Below, in pieces: positions 22,918 to 33,173 of a stretch of 64,000 bases of DNA. The translations under genes and the position numbers were made by a program. This DNA comes from Tilletia caries (taxonomy: Eukaryota > Basidiomycota > Exobasidiomycetes > Tilletiales > Tilletiaceae), in NCBI GenBank assembly GCA_032718865.1, contig JALUTQ010000005.1:930001-994000 (forward strand), read 5' to 3'. A model generated the notes under the pieces. The model was not told where the DNA came from and made no database searches. It worked only from the letters and a program-made list of their open reading frames with translations. How positions within the stretch are numbered: position 1 is the stretch's first letter; each line of letters begins with the position of its first letter.

Positions 22918-23139
22918 CGCGGTCAGAAACACCGCTAAAGAAATGTTTTACGTTTGTTTTAGGATTTGTTGTAGAACGGGTCGTTTTACACTGATTTTAC
23001 ACTTTCTCCAAATCAGGGGGAATATGAGCACCCGACACGTCGTGTAAAACGCCACGCTAAAACGATGACGTTTTGGAGGTGATATGGTATTGTTCTACGA
23101 TTAGTAGAAGTGCCGAGGTACTCGTCGCGGATTTGGGCA

Positions 23140-23305
23140 CCTCTCGCACAGCCTGTGCGAGGCTGGGTGCGAGCAAAGATCGCGCAGACCTCGCGTCGAG
23201 ACCCCTGTGCGATATGGCTCGCACAGACCCTCGCGCAGGCTGTGCGACGCGATCTAAGCTCGCACTGTGACACGGTTCCTCGCACAGGGTGTTGCGAGGC
23301 TTTCT
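23140..23305. repeat. Left subterminal repeat array
   Basis: Roughly a dozen copies of an octamer-like motif (TCGCACAG, its complement CTGTGCGA, and TCGCGCAG variants), some arranged as short palindromes. In CACTA elements such arrays are known binding sites for element-encoded proteins. Confidence 0.8.
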
Positions 23306-23412
23306 GTGCCCTCTCACCACGTGCGCCACAGTCTGGACTCTGGTGTGACATGACTGGAAGGGAAGTGAAATTTAGTACTTCAGAACATCCAACTGACTCA
23401 TCGAGAGAGAAG

Positions 23413-26400
23413 ATGCCTCCTGAAGACCACGTCCCGCGCAAAGCTGGGTTCGACCGAATTACGCGTAAGTACTGGTGCAACTGTACCGTCAAAGGCTGTC
23501 GAACCGCAACCAGAGCGTTCAAGACTCTGAAGAAGAGTACGTGGCATGTCCACAAGAACGCGCAGCGCTTACATGACCTAGAGCAACGGGTCGGCACAAA
23601 ATCTTCCGCCTGCCTGCCCATAGCTTCATCCTCCCGACAGACACTACCTGCGGACTCCTCGTCTTCTAATCGAGAAGATCCGATGGATCTCGACGCAGGT
23701 GCAGATGAAGTCAACTTCGATGACTCCATCGGTCACACTGTGACGGCTGACCTTGAAGCTCTATCTAGTTCCGAAGACAGTGATACCGACGAGGTGGACT
23801 CGGAGTTTGGAGACGGTGTCGACCCAGAACACATACTCGATCCCGACCGAGTAGTCCTCCAGGACGGACAGGACGAGTCAGACGAGACCGACACAAGGCA
23901 ACTGGCCACTAATAGCCAATCTCCTATTGTCAGCGCCAGTAGCGCTGACAACTCTGACGCGCCCATCTACACAGAGACGGAACGTTCTTTTATGCTTCAT
24001 GTGCTCACTCTCGTCGCTCATTTTTGGCCTAGGACGTCAAGGAGCTTGGCTAATGTTCTCACATTACAATTCTACCCTTCGACCTCTGATTCCCGGTTCT
24101 TCATCAGGCATTCCATTTCAGCTCAGGACGGTCCGAAAGCATCTAGGCCTTGAAGCGACTTTGGTGCGATATGCGGTGTGTCCGGAATGCGAGCAAGTTG
24201 CGCTTGCTTCTGCTTCCCATGACGAAGCTACTTGCTGCGAGCACTGCGGCAAGTTAACTTACGAGCGCCGCGGCAAGCCAAAAATCATATACGACTACCA
24301 GCCACTTGCATCATGGCTGACGTGGCTTTTGGCACAGCCTGGCGTGTTCGAAGCTCTCCAAGAATGGCGCAATCGAGAACGAGGAGAGGGCATTTCCGAC
24401 GTGTACGATGGTCAAGCGTGGTCAGACGAGAAGGATAAATACGGGAGTCAATACACACAACGTCCCCTTTCTCTCATGTTCGCCCTCTGCATCGACTGGT
24501 TTTCTCCTTTTTCGATCTCAGTAAACCTCGTGGCATTCGACCGGCGGGATCATGATGACAATCCTCAACCTTCCCCAACGACTACGGTACCACCCCTCCA
24601 TGACATATCTCGCCGCTTGCACTCCCGGGCCCAAAGAACCAGGAGCGGCGAGGCTCTCCGGCTACCTTCAGCCACTGCTGTCGGAGCTGCAAGAGTTTGC
24701 TGACGGAAAGTACATTCCAACTCTTCGTCAACCTTTAGGGCAGCTAGTCCGGGTTCGCTTGGCCTTCTTCTGTGGCGATACGGTTGGGAGAAACAAGGTG
24801 TGCGGGTTTCCTCCGCACTCTGTGCGAAAAGGGCGATTTCTGTGGACTCTGCACGGTGACGATCTCTACCAGAATCGATCATTTCTCTGCCAACACATCT
24901 GATCTTCACCGAGACCCAGAACAGCACAGGTCCGACTCTCTTCGGTGCACTCAACCATTCCGAACGATCAAAGAGTGCCAAACCTTCGAAAGGGAGACAG
25001 GGTCACGAGCGTCTCCCCTGAACGAGCTTCCGTACTGGCGATCTGTGGAGCGCGCTCCTATTGATCCTATGCACAACATCGAGCTCGGGTTGATCAAACG
25101 ACTCTTCCACCGCACGCTCATTGACGGCGCCTCGGTCAGCAAACCCCAGCTTCAAGTCATACAGACTGCTTTGGCGTCTGCGTCTGTGCCTCCCTCAGAG
25201 CAAGCTCCAGATCGTCGACTGGGGGATCCAGGTGGTGGTTCGGCAACGGCGGCGCATTGGTCGACACTTGGACGTCGAATGCTGGTCCTGTTACTGTACG
25301 TGGCATGGAGACGGGAACTTGACGAGGATCGGACCATTGTTTTTGTGCCGACAAAAAGGAAGAAGTCGCCCAAAACGTCAAACAGCAGGACCACCACCTC
25401 CAGACACGCAGACTCGCGCCCCGATGCACGGTCGAACAATGTCACCGATGCTCCTCACCAGCCACAACCAAGCGGATCCCGTCTCCGAAACGAGTCGGAG
25501 TCAGCGCGCAGTCAGCAGCAGCAGCAGCAGCGAAACGTACTGAACGAGGACGAGGTTGCAGCAGAAGAGGACGATGAGCTGTCTGCAGACCCGAACGTAA
25601 CAGCAGTAGGGGAACCGAAATCCCTCTCAGCTCGAGCAGTTATGCGCAATGTTGCTCAGCTTGCTGCTGTGGCCACGCTCACGGCGAAGCGCACGATTCT
25701 ACCCTCCGAGATCCAGGCACTTGAGCACTTGGTGCTGGAGTACGGTCGACGGCATGCGGAATTGTTTGGGGAGAAATGGATCGTGTACAATCACCACATT
25801 GCAACCCACATTCCTCAGTTCATACGCCGCTTCGGTCCACCATTCCACTTCTCGGCGTACCACTTTGAGCGCATGAATGGGCAGCTTGGAAACATTGCCA
25901 ACAATGGTCACCGCAACGGCGAAGTTGAAGCGACCTACACTTCAGCCTTCACAAGCAATGCGCGCTTCGGCCTTCTTGTTGCAGCCGAGAAAGGCGAGCT
26001 CAACAGCGCCGTTCAGGCACGGGCACCGCCTATCAGCCGTGCTCCGACGACCAGGCTGAGTCCAGCTTCGGTCTTGGGCGATGTCGGGTCTCCATTGACC
26101 TTGTCGGATGGTGAGAGTTACACCCTTCCTCATTCTCTTCATACCTCTTTGTTTTTCCCACGTCCAACGTTCTTGGAGCCCAGATCTACCCAACCTTTTG
26201 CACCCTACTTCACCGTCGAAGGAAGGCCTTCGCGTCGTGCCCCAAATGCAAGCCCACGCAACCATGCGGCTTGCGCATATCTCACTCAGTGGAACGAGCA
26301 GCCGAGCCAATGCGAACAAGACTCGGACCTTTGCCGTCGTTGATGGACGACAAGAACGTCTCGACCTCTTCAAGATCACAGCAGTGCTCTCCCACACCAT

Positions 26401-26839
26401 TCATCTAAGCAGCAGCCCTCGGCACGTCACAGTCTTTCTTCTGGGATCGCGAGCCGCGCACTACAAGATCTCTGCTTTCGAGGACATCTTGAACGAAGCG
26501 CAGGTGTCAGAACTTGTGAGGTTGTTCTGGGTGGAGAAAGAGACCTGGGGGCCACTTGAGCTGCTACCGGCACACAAGATCAACTCGGACGCGGTTCTTA
26601 TTGAGGCCGGAGATCTCCTTGGCGTCTCAGCGGGGGAAGATCAGAGACGAGGTGAGTCCTATTCATCAGAGTCTGGATTCTGGAGCAGAAAGAGTCACAA
26701 CACAACACAGTGTAGACCGCAACCGCTTCCTCCTAACCACCACCACACGTTTCCTCCACAGTCATTTGACCCACAACCAATCTCGTTCACCATCACCGCA
26801 TCGCCCTGTTCCCGTCGCCCTCAGCTCGCGCACGAATGA
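23413..26839 (+). pseudogene. Tnp2-like CACTA transposase, frame broken (about 1116 codons)
   Basis: Transposase of the Plavaka/Tnp2 type. It starts at ATG 23413 with a C-x-C-x4-C...H zinc-knuckle (YWCNCTVKGC), followed by an acidic linker. Then come GLGRQGAWL and LRTVRKHLGLEATLVRYAVC with a Cys pair set (CPEC, CCEHC), CIDWFSPF, MMTILNLPQRLRY, TPGPKEP, CGLCT, SPLNELPYWRSVERAPIDPMHN and YNHHIATHIPQFIRRFGPP with YHFERMNGQLG. The C-terminal region follows a 73-base intron (26111-26183, donor GTGAGA, acceptor CCCAG). The frame changes three times by +1: near 24015 (T5 run), near 24548 (G3 run) and near 24806 (G3 run). Removing one base at each gives 898 codons plus one base up to the intron, matching the phase needed. 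The 3' end (26839) is less sure, since a further GTGAGT donor lies at 26652. Confidence 0.82.
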
Positions 26840-26923
26840 AGAAATGTCGCCGCGCGTCACACAGTCTGCCCTTACCCTCACGGCCTCACAGTACCCCTCC
26901 CTTCCTCTCAGAGTCACAGGACG

Positions 26924-28602
26924 TCAAGATCGACAATTGGAGTTCCCCACTGTTCCTCGCTGTCGGCAACACCTCCTCGTGCGGGTTTGAACGGCGGTAA
27001 GTTTTTCTTGACGGAACGAACGAGCTTGGGGTACTTCTGCGCGAAGGTAGAGCTGACTTGAATACGCATGAGTTTGCCGGACAGAGGTTTCGTTGATGTG
27101 TAGGCGGTCAGGTGACGGGCGGTAACCACCTTGTACGAAAGTCGGTGGGAAGGTACCTCTTTGTGAGCTTTGTTCTGGACTTGGCGATTTTTCTTCTGAG
27201 AACCATTCTGGCCAAATAACCCTTGACACCTTTTCTGGTTCCGCTTCTTCGTCAGTTTCGTATTCGTAATCCGTCTCGTCCCACTCAACGCCTGCCCGAG
27301 TCAACATGGCCCGCTCGGCGTCTCCAAAACGAAGTGGATTCTGCAGTGCTGCGTTCTTTCGGCTGTTGGTTCTGGCCTTCTGTCGTACCCGGCGTCGATC
27401 GACCGTTTTTTTGTTTTTCGTCATTTCCTCCAGCTCCGCTGCCGTCTTTGTGTGCAAAAGCCGTGCCTGCCGCCGAATTTCCTCGAGGGTGCGCTTGCAG
27501 GCGGCCCGCACGTATCGGAAGGTACGTTTGGCATCTTCTTTTGGGGAGACCGTAGTCATCTGGCTGCTCAACCAGCTCTTGACTAAGGTCGTCCAAGACC
27601 TCGGAGAAACGCTCATCATTGATCTGTCCATTCACCCAGTCCAGTCGGCAGCAAGGCGTTCCGTCTCCGGTCGCTGCCTCATCCCCGCCAGCGCCAGGAT
27701 CGTCATCACTGGTAGGGTCAACAGGATTGGTCGCTGCCGGATGACGGGGCCATTCAGGATCCTCGACGGCGACGTCAGGATACTTAGGCCAACCGGCCGA
27801 TTTCGAAATTCCCATCTTCACACGAAGCAGGCCTTTGAACGCGTCCTGGATGAGATCGTCTGGACGACCCGGTTCAACGGCATGGACCCTGGTTCGTTTC
27901 TTCGATTTTCGTCGAGGCCGCGGCGTGGCCTCATCATCTTGCGAATCAGAACCAGACACGTCGGCGGAGTCCTCGTTGTCCGAAGTTCGAGGTCGAACTC
28001 TAGCTCTATGGGACGCCGACTGCAGCTGTCGCTGGAGCTCCTGGTTCTGGGCCTGACCAGCGGTGAGTCGTGCCTGCATGCTATCGAGTCGTGCCTGCAT
28101 GCTATCGAGGCGTTGTTCCAACTCGCGATATCTTGTGACGGCCTCTTGAATCTCATCGAGCCGCACAGCGTTGAGCACGACCACGATTTCGTCCCTTTCT
28201 CCAGCAGATGGTACCACATCGGTGATATCACAAGCTCGATGCGCGGTGCGAAAAGAATTGGCAGCGTCATGGTATGTCTGAAGTTGCTCCTGGACTTGCT
28301 TTTTGACTTGCTCGTTGTTGGCCTCCATTGCCATTTGAAGCTGCTGACCAAGCTGTTCGATCTGACGTTCGAACCCGCTTGTTACAGACGATGGTATGAT
28401 CGCAGATGAAGCAGCTCCTTGACGACTTCCTCCAGCCACAGCACGTCTTCCACCCCTGCCACCTCGATCAGCTGCTTCGCTGCCTTCTCACGATCGACAC
28501 AGTAACGGATTATCGCTGTGAGTATGCGTCACCAGCAAGCTTGGGTTTTATTCTGATCCATCATCGGTCTACCGTCTACTCACTCGCGCTGTTCGCTTCC
28601 AT
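26924..28602 (-). pseudogene. Coiled-coil companion gene of the CACTA-like element, frame broken (about 536 codons)
   Basis: I do not know a function. A likely first exon is 28602-28584 (ATG, donor GTGAGT), with the second from 28515. Residues near the N-terminus are helical (VEDVLWLEEVVKELL). Then comes a Gln/Glu-rich coiled coil that includes a direct repeat of ELEQRLDSMQARLDSMQARL type, and an acidic/basic linker. The C-terminal part (YVRAACKRTLEEIRRQARLL, RRRVRQKART, VIWPEWFSEE) resembles an uncharacterised family often found beside basidiomycete transposons; I recall that family only in general terms. One +1 shift is needed near 27535 (C4/A4 run) and one -1 shift near 28400-28450. With both, the length is a multiple of three. 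It converges on the transposase, with about 85 bases between stops. It could be a DNA-binding or transposition-assisting protein. Confidence 0.6.
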
Positions 28603-30240
28603 TACAGATGTCTTGCTTCTTGTGCCGGTGTCGATATCCAGGTAGAAGGCGGGTCAGCAACGAAGAGTTCGTAGGGTGAGCTGCTGGGAACATAGCTGTG
28701 ACTGTGAGCTACCCATGCCTCATGTCCCCTAAGTACGCTCGAGCCCTCTGCGTCTCGATCAAGTATGAGCCAGAAGATGTGCACTGACCCTTGGCCCCTA
28801 TTCGTCCAACTCCCTTCGTTCCGCCCCACAGTCCGCACCTTCCCGACAGCAACCACGACAGTCTATCTCTACCGGAGGTTCCGAAGAACACAACAGCACC
28901 ATCAGTACACAAAGTTGGCAAGTGCTGATTGTCTTTTTGTCTGCGCTCTCCCCCTGCGATTGCTGATGCACTGAAAGCTACTCCTTGTAGCATTATTATC
29001 TTCCTTACTGCCTTTCAACAGACCCCATGCCCACCTTCGCAACGCGCCATCAGTGGTCAGCCCGGGTGAGCATTGCCATTTGCTATCAGTGTGAGCTTCG
29101 TTCTGGGACGCATCACGATTTACTCCAGTGCTTTTTGTCTGACAAGCTCCGTCTTCGCGTTGATTTCTCGAGCCACAGCAGAAACATATACTCGATCTCC
29201 TCATACCAACTCCGCTCTACGATCTCCCGTCGGCCGCCATGTGCGTGAGTCTGAGGACTCAACTTTGCTCGCTGCCCCAGATTCATACTTGTCGATTTGC
29301 AACCCTGCGCGCTGGCATTCAGCTGCTGAGTGCTGACTCACTGCTGAGTGCCTAACTGTTTACAGTAGCCTGTCGCTGACTATTTGTTGTCTGATCTTTC
29401 CGCACATGCATTGTTCGATTGATCTCAACAGCCATCATCGTACGCGTGAGTTTTGATTCTGCAAGCACATGGCAAGCGCATCACCGACTGGTTTGCTCAT
29501 CAGATATTGAATGATATCTTCAATCTTGCAACCACACACAGCTCACCGCTCAGCTGTAACCTGATGCCTGTTCAGCAACTTTCCTTTCCCTGTGACTCTG
29601 TGAGTATGGGTCATGGAATTTTGCCGACCACTAATACTAAACTGCCCCTCATTGACTCTGAAGTCTTCCATTTTTTTTTCGCTGTTGGCAGACGCATCAT
29701 GCATCCAGCACCATGCATCAGGAGTGAGGCAATGCATACCGTGAGCAATCTCTCTGGCCTCTGCAGCTTTCTCTGCAGCAGCAGCACGCTGACGCACTCC
29801 ATCTTGACTTGCAGCATTTCAATTTTTCAATTTGTCAGAACGCAGCTTGGTGTAACCATGGTCCAGCACGGAACGGCAGCCGCCGCCCGTCGCTATGGCC
29901 TCTATCGCTGACAGGTGGTCGGTGCTGATTGCTGGAATAAGTGGTCACTTATAAGTGAGTAGTGAGTTGAGAAAGACGTCGCCGACAGCCTCACCAAACA
30001 CCAGTGGTGAGTATTGCCCACCTTTCATCACCTCGCTGCAGATTACTGACAATAACAACACTTTCCTTTCATTGCTTGCGCATGTTCAGTGGTGCGAAAA
30101 CAAGTCCTCGACGAGTGCGCGCGGCGAGGGCATAATCCAAGGGCGATTCGATACGCGCAGTAGTTCCTCATCGGGCAGACAATGAACCTGTTGTTTCTAT
30201 CAGCTCTACTGTGTGAACTGTGTGTAGTACCATAATACCA
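28603..30240. other. Right arm of CACTA-like element with micro-exon-like splice signals
   Basis: No long frame exists. On the + strand many strong donor sites (GTGAG) alternate with CAG acceptors preceded by pyrimidines and CTGAC/CTAAC branch-like motifs, leaving short segments of about 14-110 bases (for example near 29459, 29596, 29959 and 30006). It may be a spliced non-coding transcript or the remains of a gene with very small exons. Confidence 0.35.
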
Positions 30241-30244
30241 TGCA

Positions 30245-30465
30245 CCTCGCAGAGGTTGTGCGAAGCCTGTGCGAGCAGCCCTGCCAGCCCCAGCGTATAA
30301 GCTCGCGCATAGTGTCGCGCAGCGCTGCGCGATGTTGTCTGCTCAGCTGTAGCCTCGCGCAGCTTGATGCGAGGTTTGCGCTACTGTCTATCGCACAGGC
30401 TAAGTGCGACATTTGCGCGACACTATGTCGCGCAACGATCGCACAGGGTCGCGCGAGGATATAGG
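30245..30465. repeat. Right subterminal repeat array
   Basis: The same TCGCACA/TGTGCGA/TCGCGCA motif family as in the left arm, again in both orientations, ending about 590 bases before the right terminus. The left array begins about 250 bases inside the left terminus, so the arms are not symmetrical. Confidence 0.8.
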
Positions 30466-31029
30466 ATGTCCGCGATGAGTCACTAATACTCCTACAACAC
30501 CTCTTAAAACAGGGTTGATTTGGGTGATTTTAGCACCCGTAAAACGCAATTCTAAAACGATGACGTAATATCTAGATCGGGGTTAGTGCCCGCCTCGGTT
30601 GAAAGCCGTTCAGCTGTCCTCCGCCCAGAGTAAGTCACGTGCACTCTCTCAAGTCGTCCCTACCGCAAAAGTGAGCAAGGTGACTGAGAAAAAAAAGACG
30701 CAACAACGTCGTTTGAAGCAAGTTTTACGCAAGCGTGTCTATGGTGAGGGCACTCTGCCACCGCAAGGATGCGTGCGCTGGGGGCGATGGGCTGTAGGTG
30801 CTCCACTCTGCGGAGGAAGGGGAGCGTACGAATGTCGAACGGGCGGTGCCGCTCATCAGGCATCAGGGAGAGGAGCTCTAATTAGGGTTACCATAAAACA
30901 GGCAAAACAGGCATGTTTTACACTGTTTTACACCCTGGGTTTGGATGGCATAAAATCGGGACAAAATGCAAAAATTATGAAGTGGACAAAACGCGAATCA
31001 TTCAATGTTTTAACGTTGTTCCACACAGC

Positions 31030-31055
31030 TTAAAACACCCCCGCTGCTGGCAGTG
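31030..31055 (-). repeat. Right terminal inverted repeat of CACTA-like element
   Basis: Exact reverse complement of the left terminus over 26 bases; followed by AAG, the second copy of the target duplication. Confidence 0.95.
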
Positions 31056-31177
31056 AAGGCGTCTCCACTTACGGGCAAAGCAGGCAACCGCCGGAGAAAG
31101 GCCCCACGGAGATAAATATGAGAGTGGGTAAGCGAGCGGACCTTGTTGTTGTTCTGACTTCTTAAGATCTTGCTATA

Positions 31178-31906
31178 CACCGCCAACGAAATCTCAGTCT
31201 CATTAGGACTTGGGGAGAGACTTGACAGATCCTTGGGAAACATAAGACCCGAAAGGTGCAACGAAGTCTAGCGCCCCTTTTGGAGAAGTCTTGTCAAGAC
31301 AGGAAAAAAATCTTGAGGAAGACTTGGGGGAGCGGCTTGGGGAAGCACTTGCCAGCTTATGTAATGCACTCTGACCAACTCTATTTTTGGGCGCCGATCT
31401 GAGCTAGCGCGTCTCAGCAGACCGTGGCGTCTGGCTGTATCCACCCATGACCCACGCATGCCATCCGGCTTCACCATGCAGCGTCCTCACCATCCAGCCT
31501 CAACACCTCCAGTCACTGACATGTTACGATGACCCGCCAAAGACGGCGCTGTGGCGTGTTGCCTTTGCACCTTTGCTTGCTCCTTGTCGAATGCGACGAT
31601 GTTCGATAAAATTGCAAAGACCCGTGACTCGGGTTCGCTGCGAGACTCGCGCTAAAGACCAGCCATTTGAACGTCACGTGACAAGAAGCTGCGTGCCGCT
31701 CGAAAATGAGCAAAAAGCTGCCAGAAGTCTCCCTCAGGGCTCCGTGGCAGGGTTTGCCCAAGTCTTGATGGGGCGAGCCTTGTCCAAGACTTTGGTGCTC
31801 AGACTGCCAAAAGTTCCCATGCGCAGTCTCATCGAGCCTCCATATGATGATTTCCAAAGAATTAGGCCCCCCAGGCTTGTACAAGACTGGGATTTCGTTG
31901 GCGGTG
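31178..31906 (+). mobile_element. 729-bp MITE-like element, copy 1
   Basis: Both ends read inward as CACCGCCAACGAAATC, then diverge after a few more shared bases (CAGTCT). TA dinucleotides flank both sides (31176-31177 and 31907-31908), the target duplication of Tc1/mariner-type elements. It has no transposase; short open frames inside are not convincing. A nearly identical copy lies inverted at 50152-50883. The internal sequence is rich in CAAGTCTTG and CTTGTACAAG palindromes. Classification as a Tc1/mariner-derived non-autonomous element is inferred from ends and TA only. Confidence 0.8.
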
Positions 31907-31908
31907 TA

Positions 31909-32488
31909 ATCCGAGAGCCAGAAGCCCAGGCACGGGCGGTATCCAAGCTCATGCTATTCGTTGCTCCCAGCTCCGTCCCTTGCTCGCTGGGAATTCCGGC
32001 GGGAAGTGAGATATGCAAAGGAAATCGCACGCTTCCCATGCTGTCAAGAGGGCAGCGCTAGATGCTGGATGCTGGATCCAAGGATGCTGGCCGATGCTGC
32101 AGGATCGGATCAGAATGATTCGTCTGACTGGATTCATCGCGCCGAACCTTGTCTCCTTTTCCATGGTTTATTTCTGTTGGAGGCTGTCAGATGTCAGTCT
32201 TTGTCGAGACTCGAGCGGCGTCCACGCGTCCATCAGCGAATGGGCAGCTCACGCTCACAGCTCGAGATGATGAGCAGCGCATGGGGGAAGGTCGCGCACC
32301 GGACGCTGGCTTCCGTGCTCGACGATGGGGTTCGTGCTTCTATGGAGGTGATGAGGTATACACAGTTCTGGGTGTATAAACCAGGGTAGAGGGAGAGAGA
32401 AGGAAATGAGAAGGAAGTTATGAATTTGCCGCAGCCCCGCCTGCTAACCGCTCGCTCGACGCTCGCCTCTGTGAACATCAGCAAAGTC
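31909..32488. other. Gap between two mobile elements
   Basis: About 580 bases with no supportable gene. The last part borders the 8-bp target duplication of the integrase element. Confidence 0.4.
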
Positions 32489-32496
32489 AGAGACTT

Positions 32497-32556
32497 ATGG
32501 AACGCCGTTCCCTTCACCTTCGATTTTCGATTTTGACTGTCGACCTCGACTGTCGA
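32497..32556 (+). repeat. Left 60-bp terminal inverted repeat
   Basis: Identical to the reverse complement of 37845-37904 over 60 bases. It contains an internal near-repeat of GTCGACCTCGACTGTCGA character, which is itself partly palindromic. Perfect identity suggests a young insertion. Confidence 0.95.
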
Positions 32557-33173
32557 GACTAGACCCACGACCTCACACACCCAGTTGCCCTACTGCCATT
32601 CCATTCCATACTACACACATTTCATACAGCAACCGCCGCTTCTTGGACCAATCTTCCTTGCGGTCCCCGAGGCTTGCCTGTGAGTGTCTCCATACCCGGT
32701 ACGGCGGTACCTGCCTCATTAGTCACTGCTCTGCTGTGCTGACGACTCTGTGATCCTTGTTCACATCCTCTCTTCTACTAGACAGCCATTCTCGCCAAGA
32801 CGCCCTCTCTGCTGCCTCTTTGCTCCCGCTGTCTCCTTGCGCGAAGCTCTCGCCCCTGGTCGCTCGCTCCTCGATTGCGCGATTGCGGTTCTCCTGGTCT
32901 TTTCCCGCTGTGGTTCGGCTAGCCTCTGCCACGGAACGGAACCGGGGACAGCTCCCAGCTTTCGGATCTGTGCTTCTCCTGCTCGAATCTTCTCTTCCTC
33001 TTGTCGCCCCTTCTTCTCCTAGGGGCCAACAGCAGACTCCTGCTCTTCGTCTCGTGAGTACACTCTGATTCCCTTTTTCCTCGTCATTTCAATACTGTTG
33101 ACACGTCTTTTTCGAACATTGCATACTATCCAAAGAATATCTATCACCCGTTGACCCTCTGCCGCATCAAATA
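32557..33173. other. Leader region of the integrase gene
   Basis: About 620 bases between the left TIR and the integrase ATG. It contains GTGAGT donor-like sites (near 32680 and 33053) and CAG acceptors, so the leader may be spliced. No coding frame was supported. Confidence 0.4.

Larger units (their letters stand above)
22892..31055. mobile_element. 8,164-bp CACTA-like DNA transposon
   Basis: Terminal inverted repeats are perfect over 26 bases and start CACTG: left 22892-22917, right 31030-31055. They are flanked by a 3-bp duplication AAG (22889-22891 and 31056-31058), as expected for CACTA/CMC elements. Both arms have many short subterminal repeats built on TCGCACA, TGTGCGA and TCGCGCA, in both orientations (about 23140-23305 and 30245-30465). 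Outside these lie GTTTTAC/TTTAAAAC-type repeats. Inside are a Tnp2-like transposase gene (+) and a coiled-coil companion gene (-) that converge, then about 1.6 kb of DNA rich in splice-like signals. Both genes need single-base corrections, so this copy is probably no longer autonomous. The basidiomycete Plavaka-type group is the likely relative. Confidence 0.9.

Noticed and set aside
27535..27645. A 40-base intron or programmed frameshift to explain the break in the CACTA companion gene
   Set aside because: The only candidate intron has a weak GTCTTG donor and would be unusually short; no proper slippery heptamer is in frame. A one-base insertion in the C4/A4 run explains the frame more simply.
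31447..32061. 200-codon frame spanning the first MITE copy
   Set aside because: It crosses the element boundary into unrelated flanking DNA, and the corresponding frame in the second copy is interrupted, so it is not a conserved gene.
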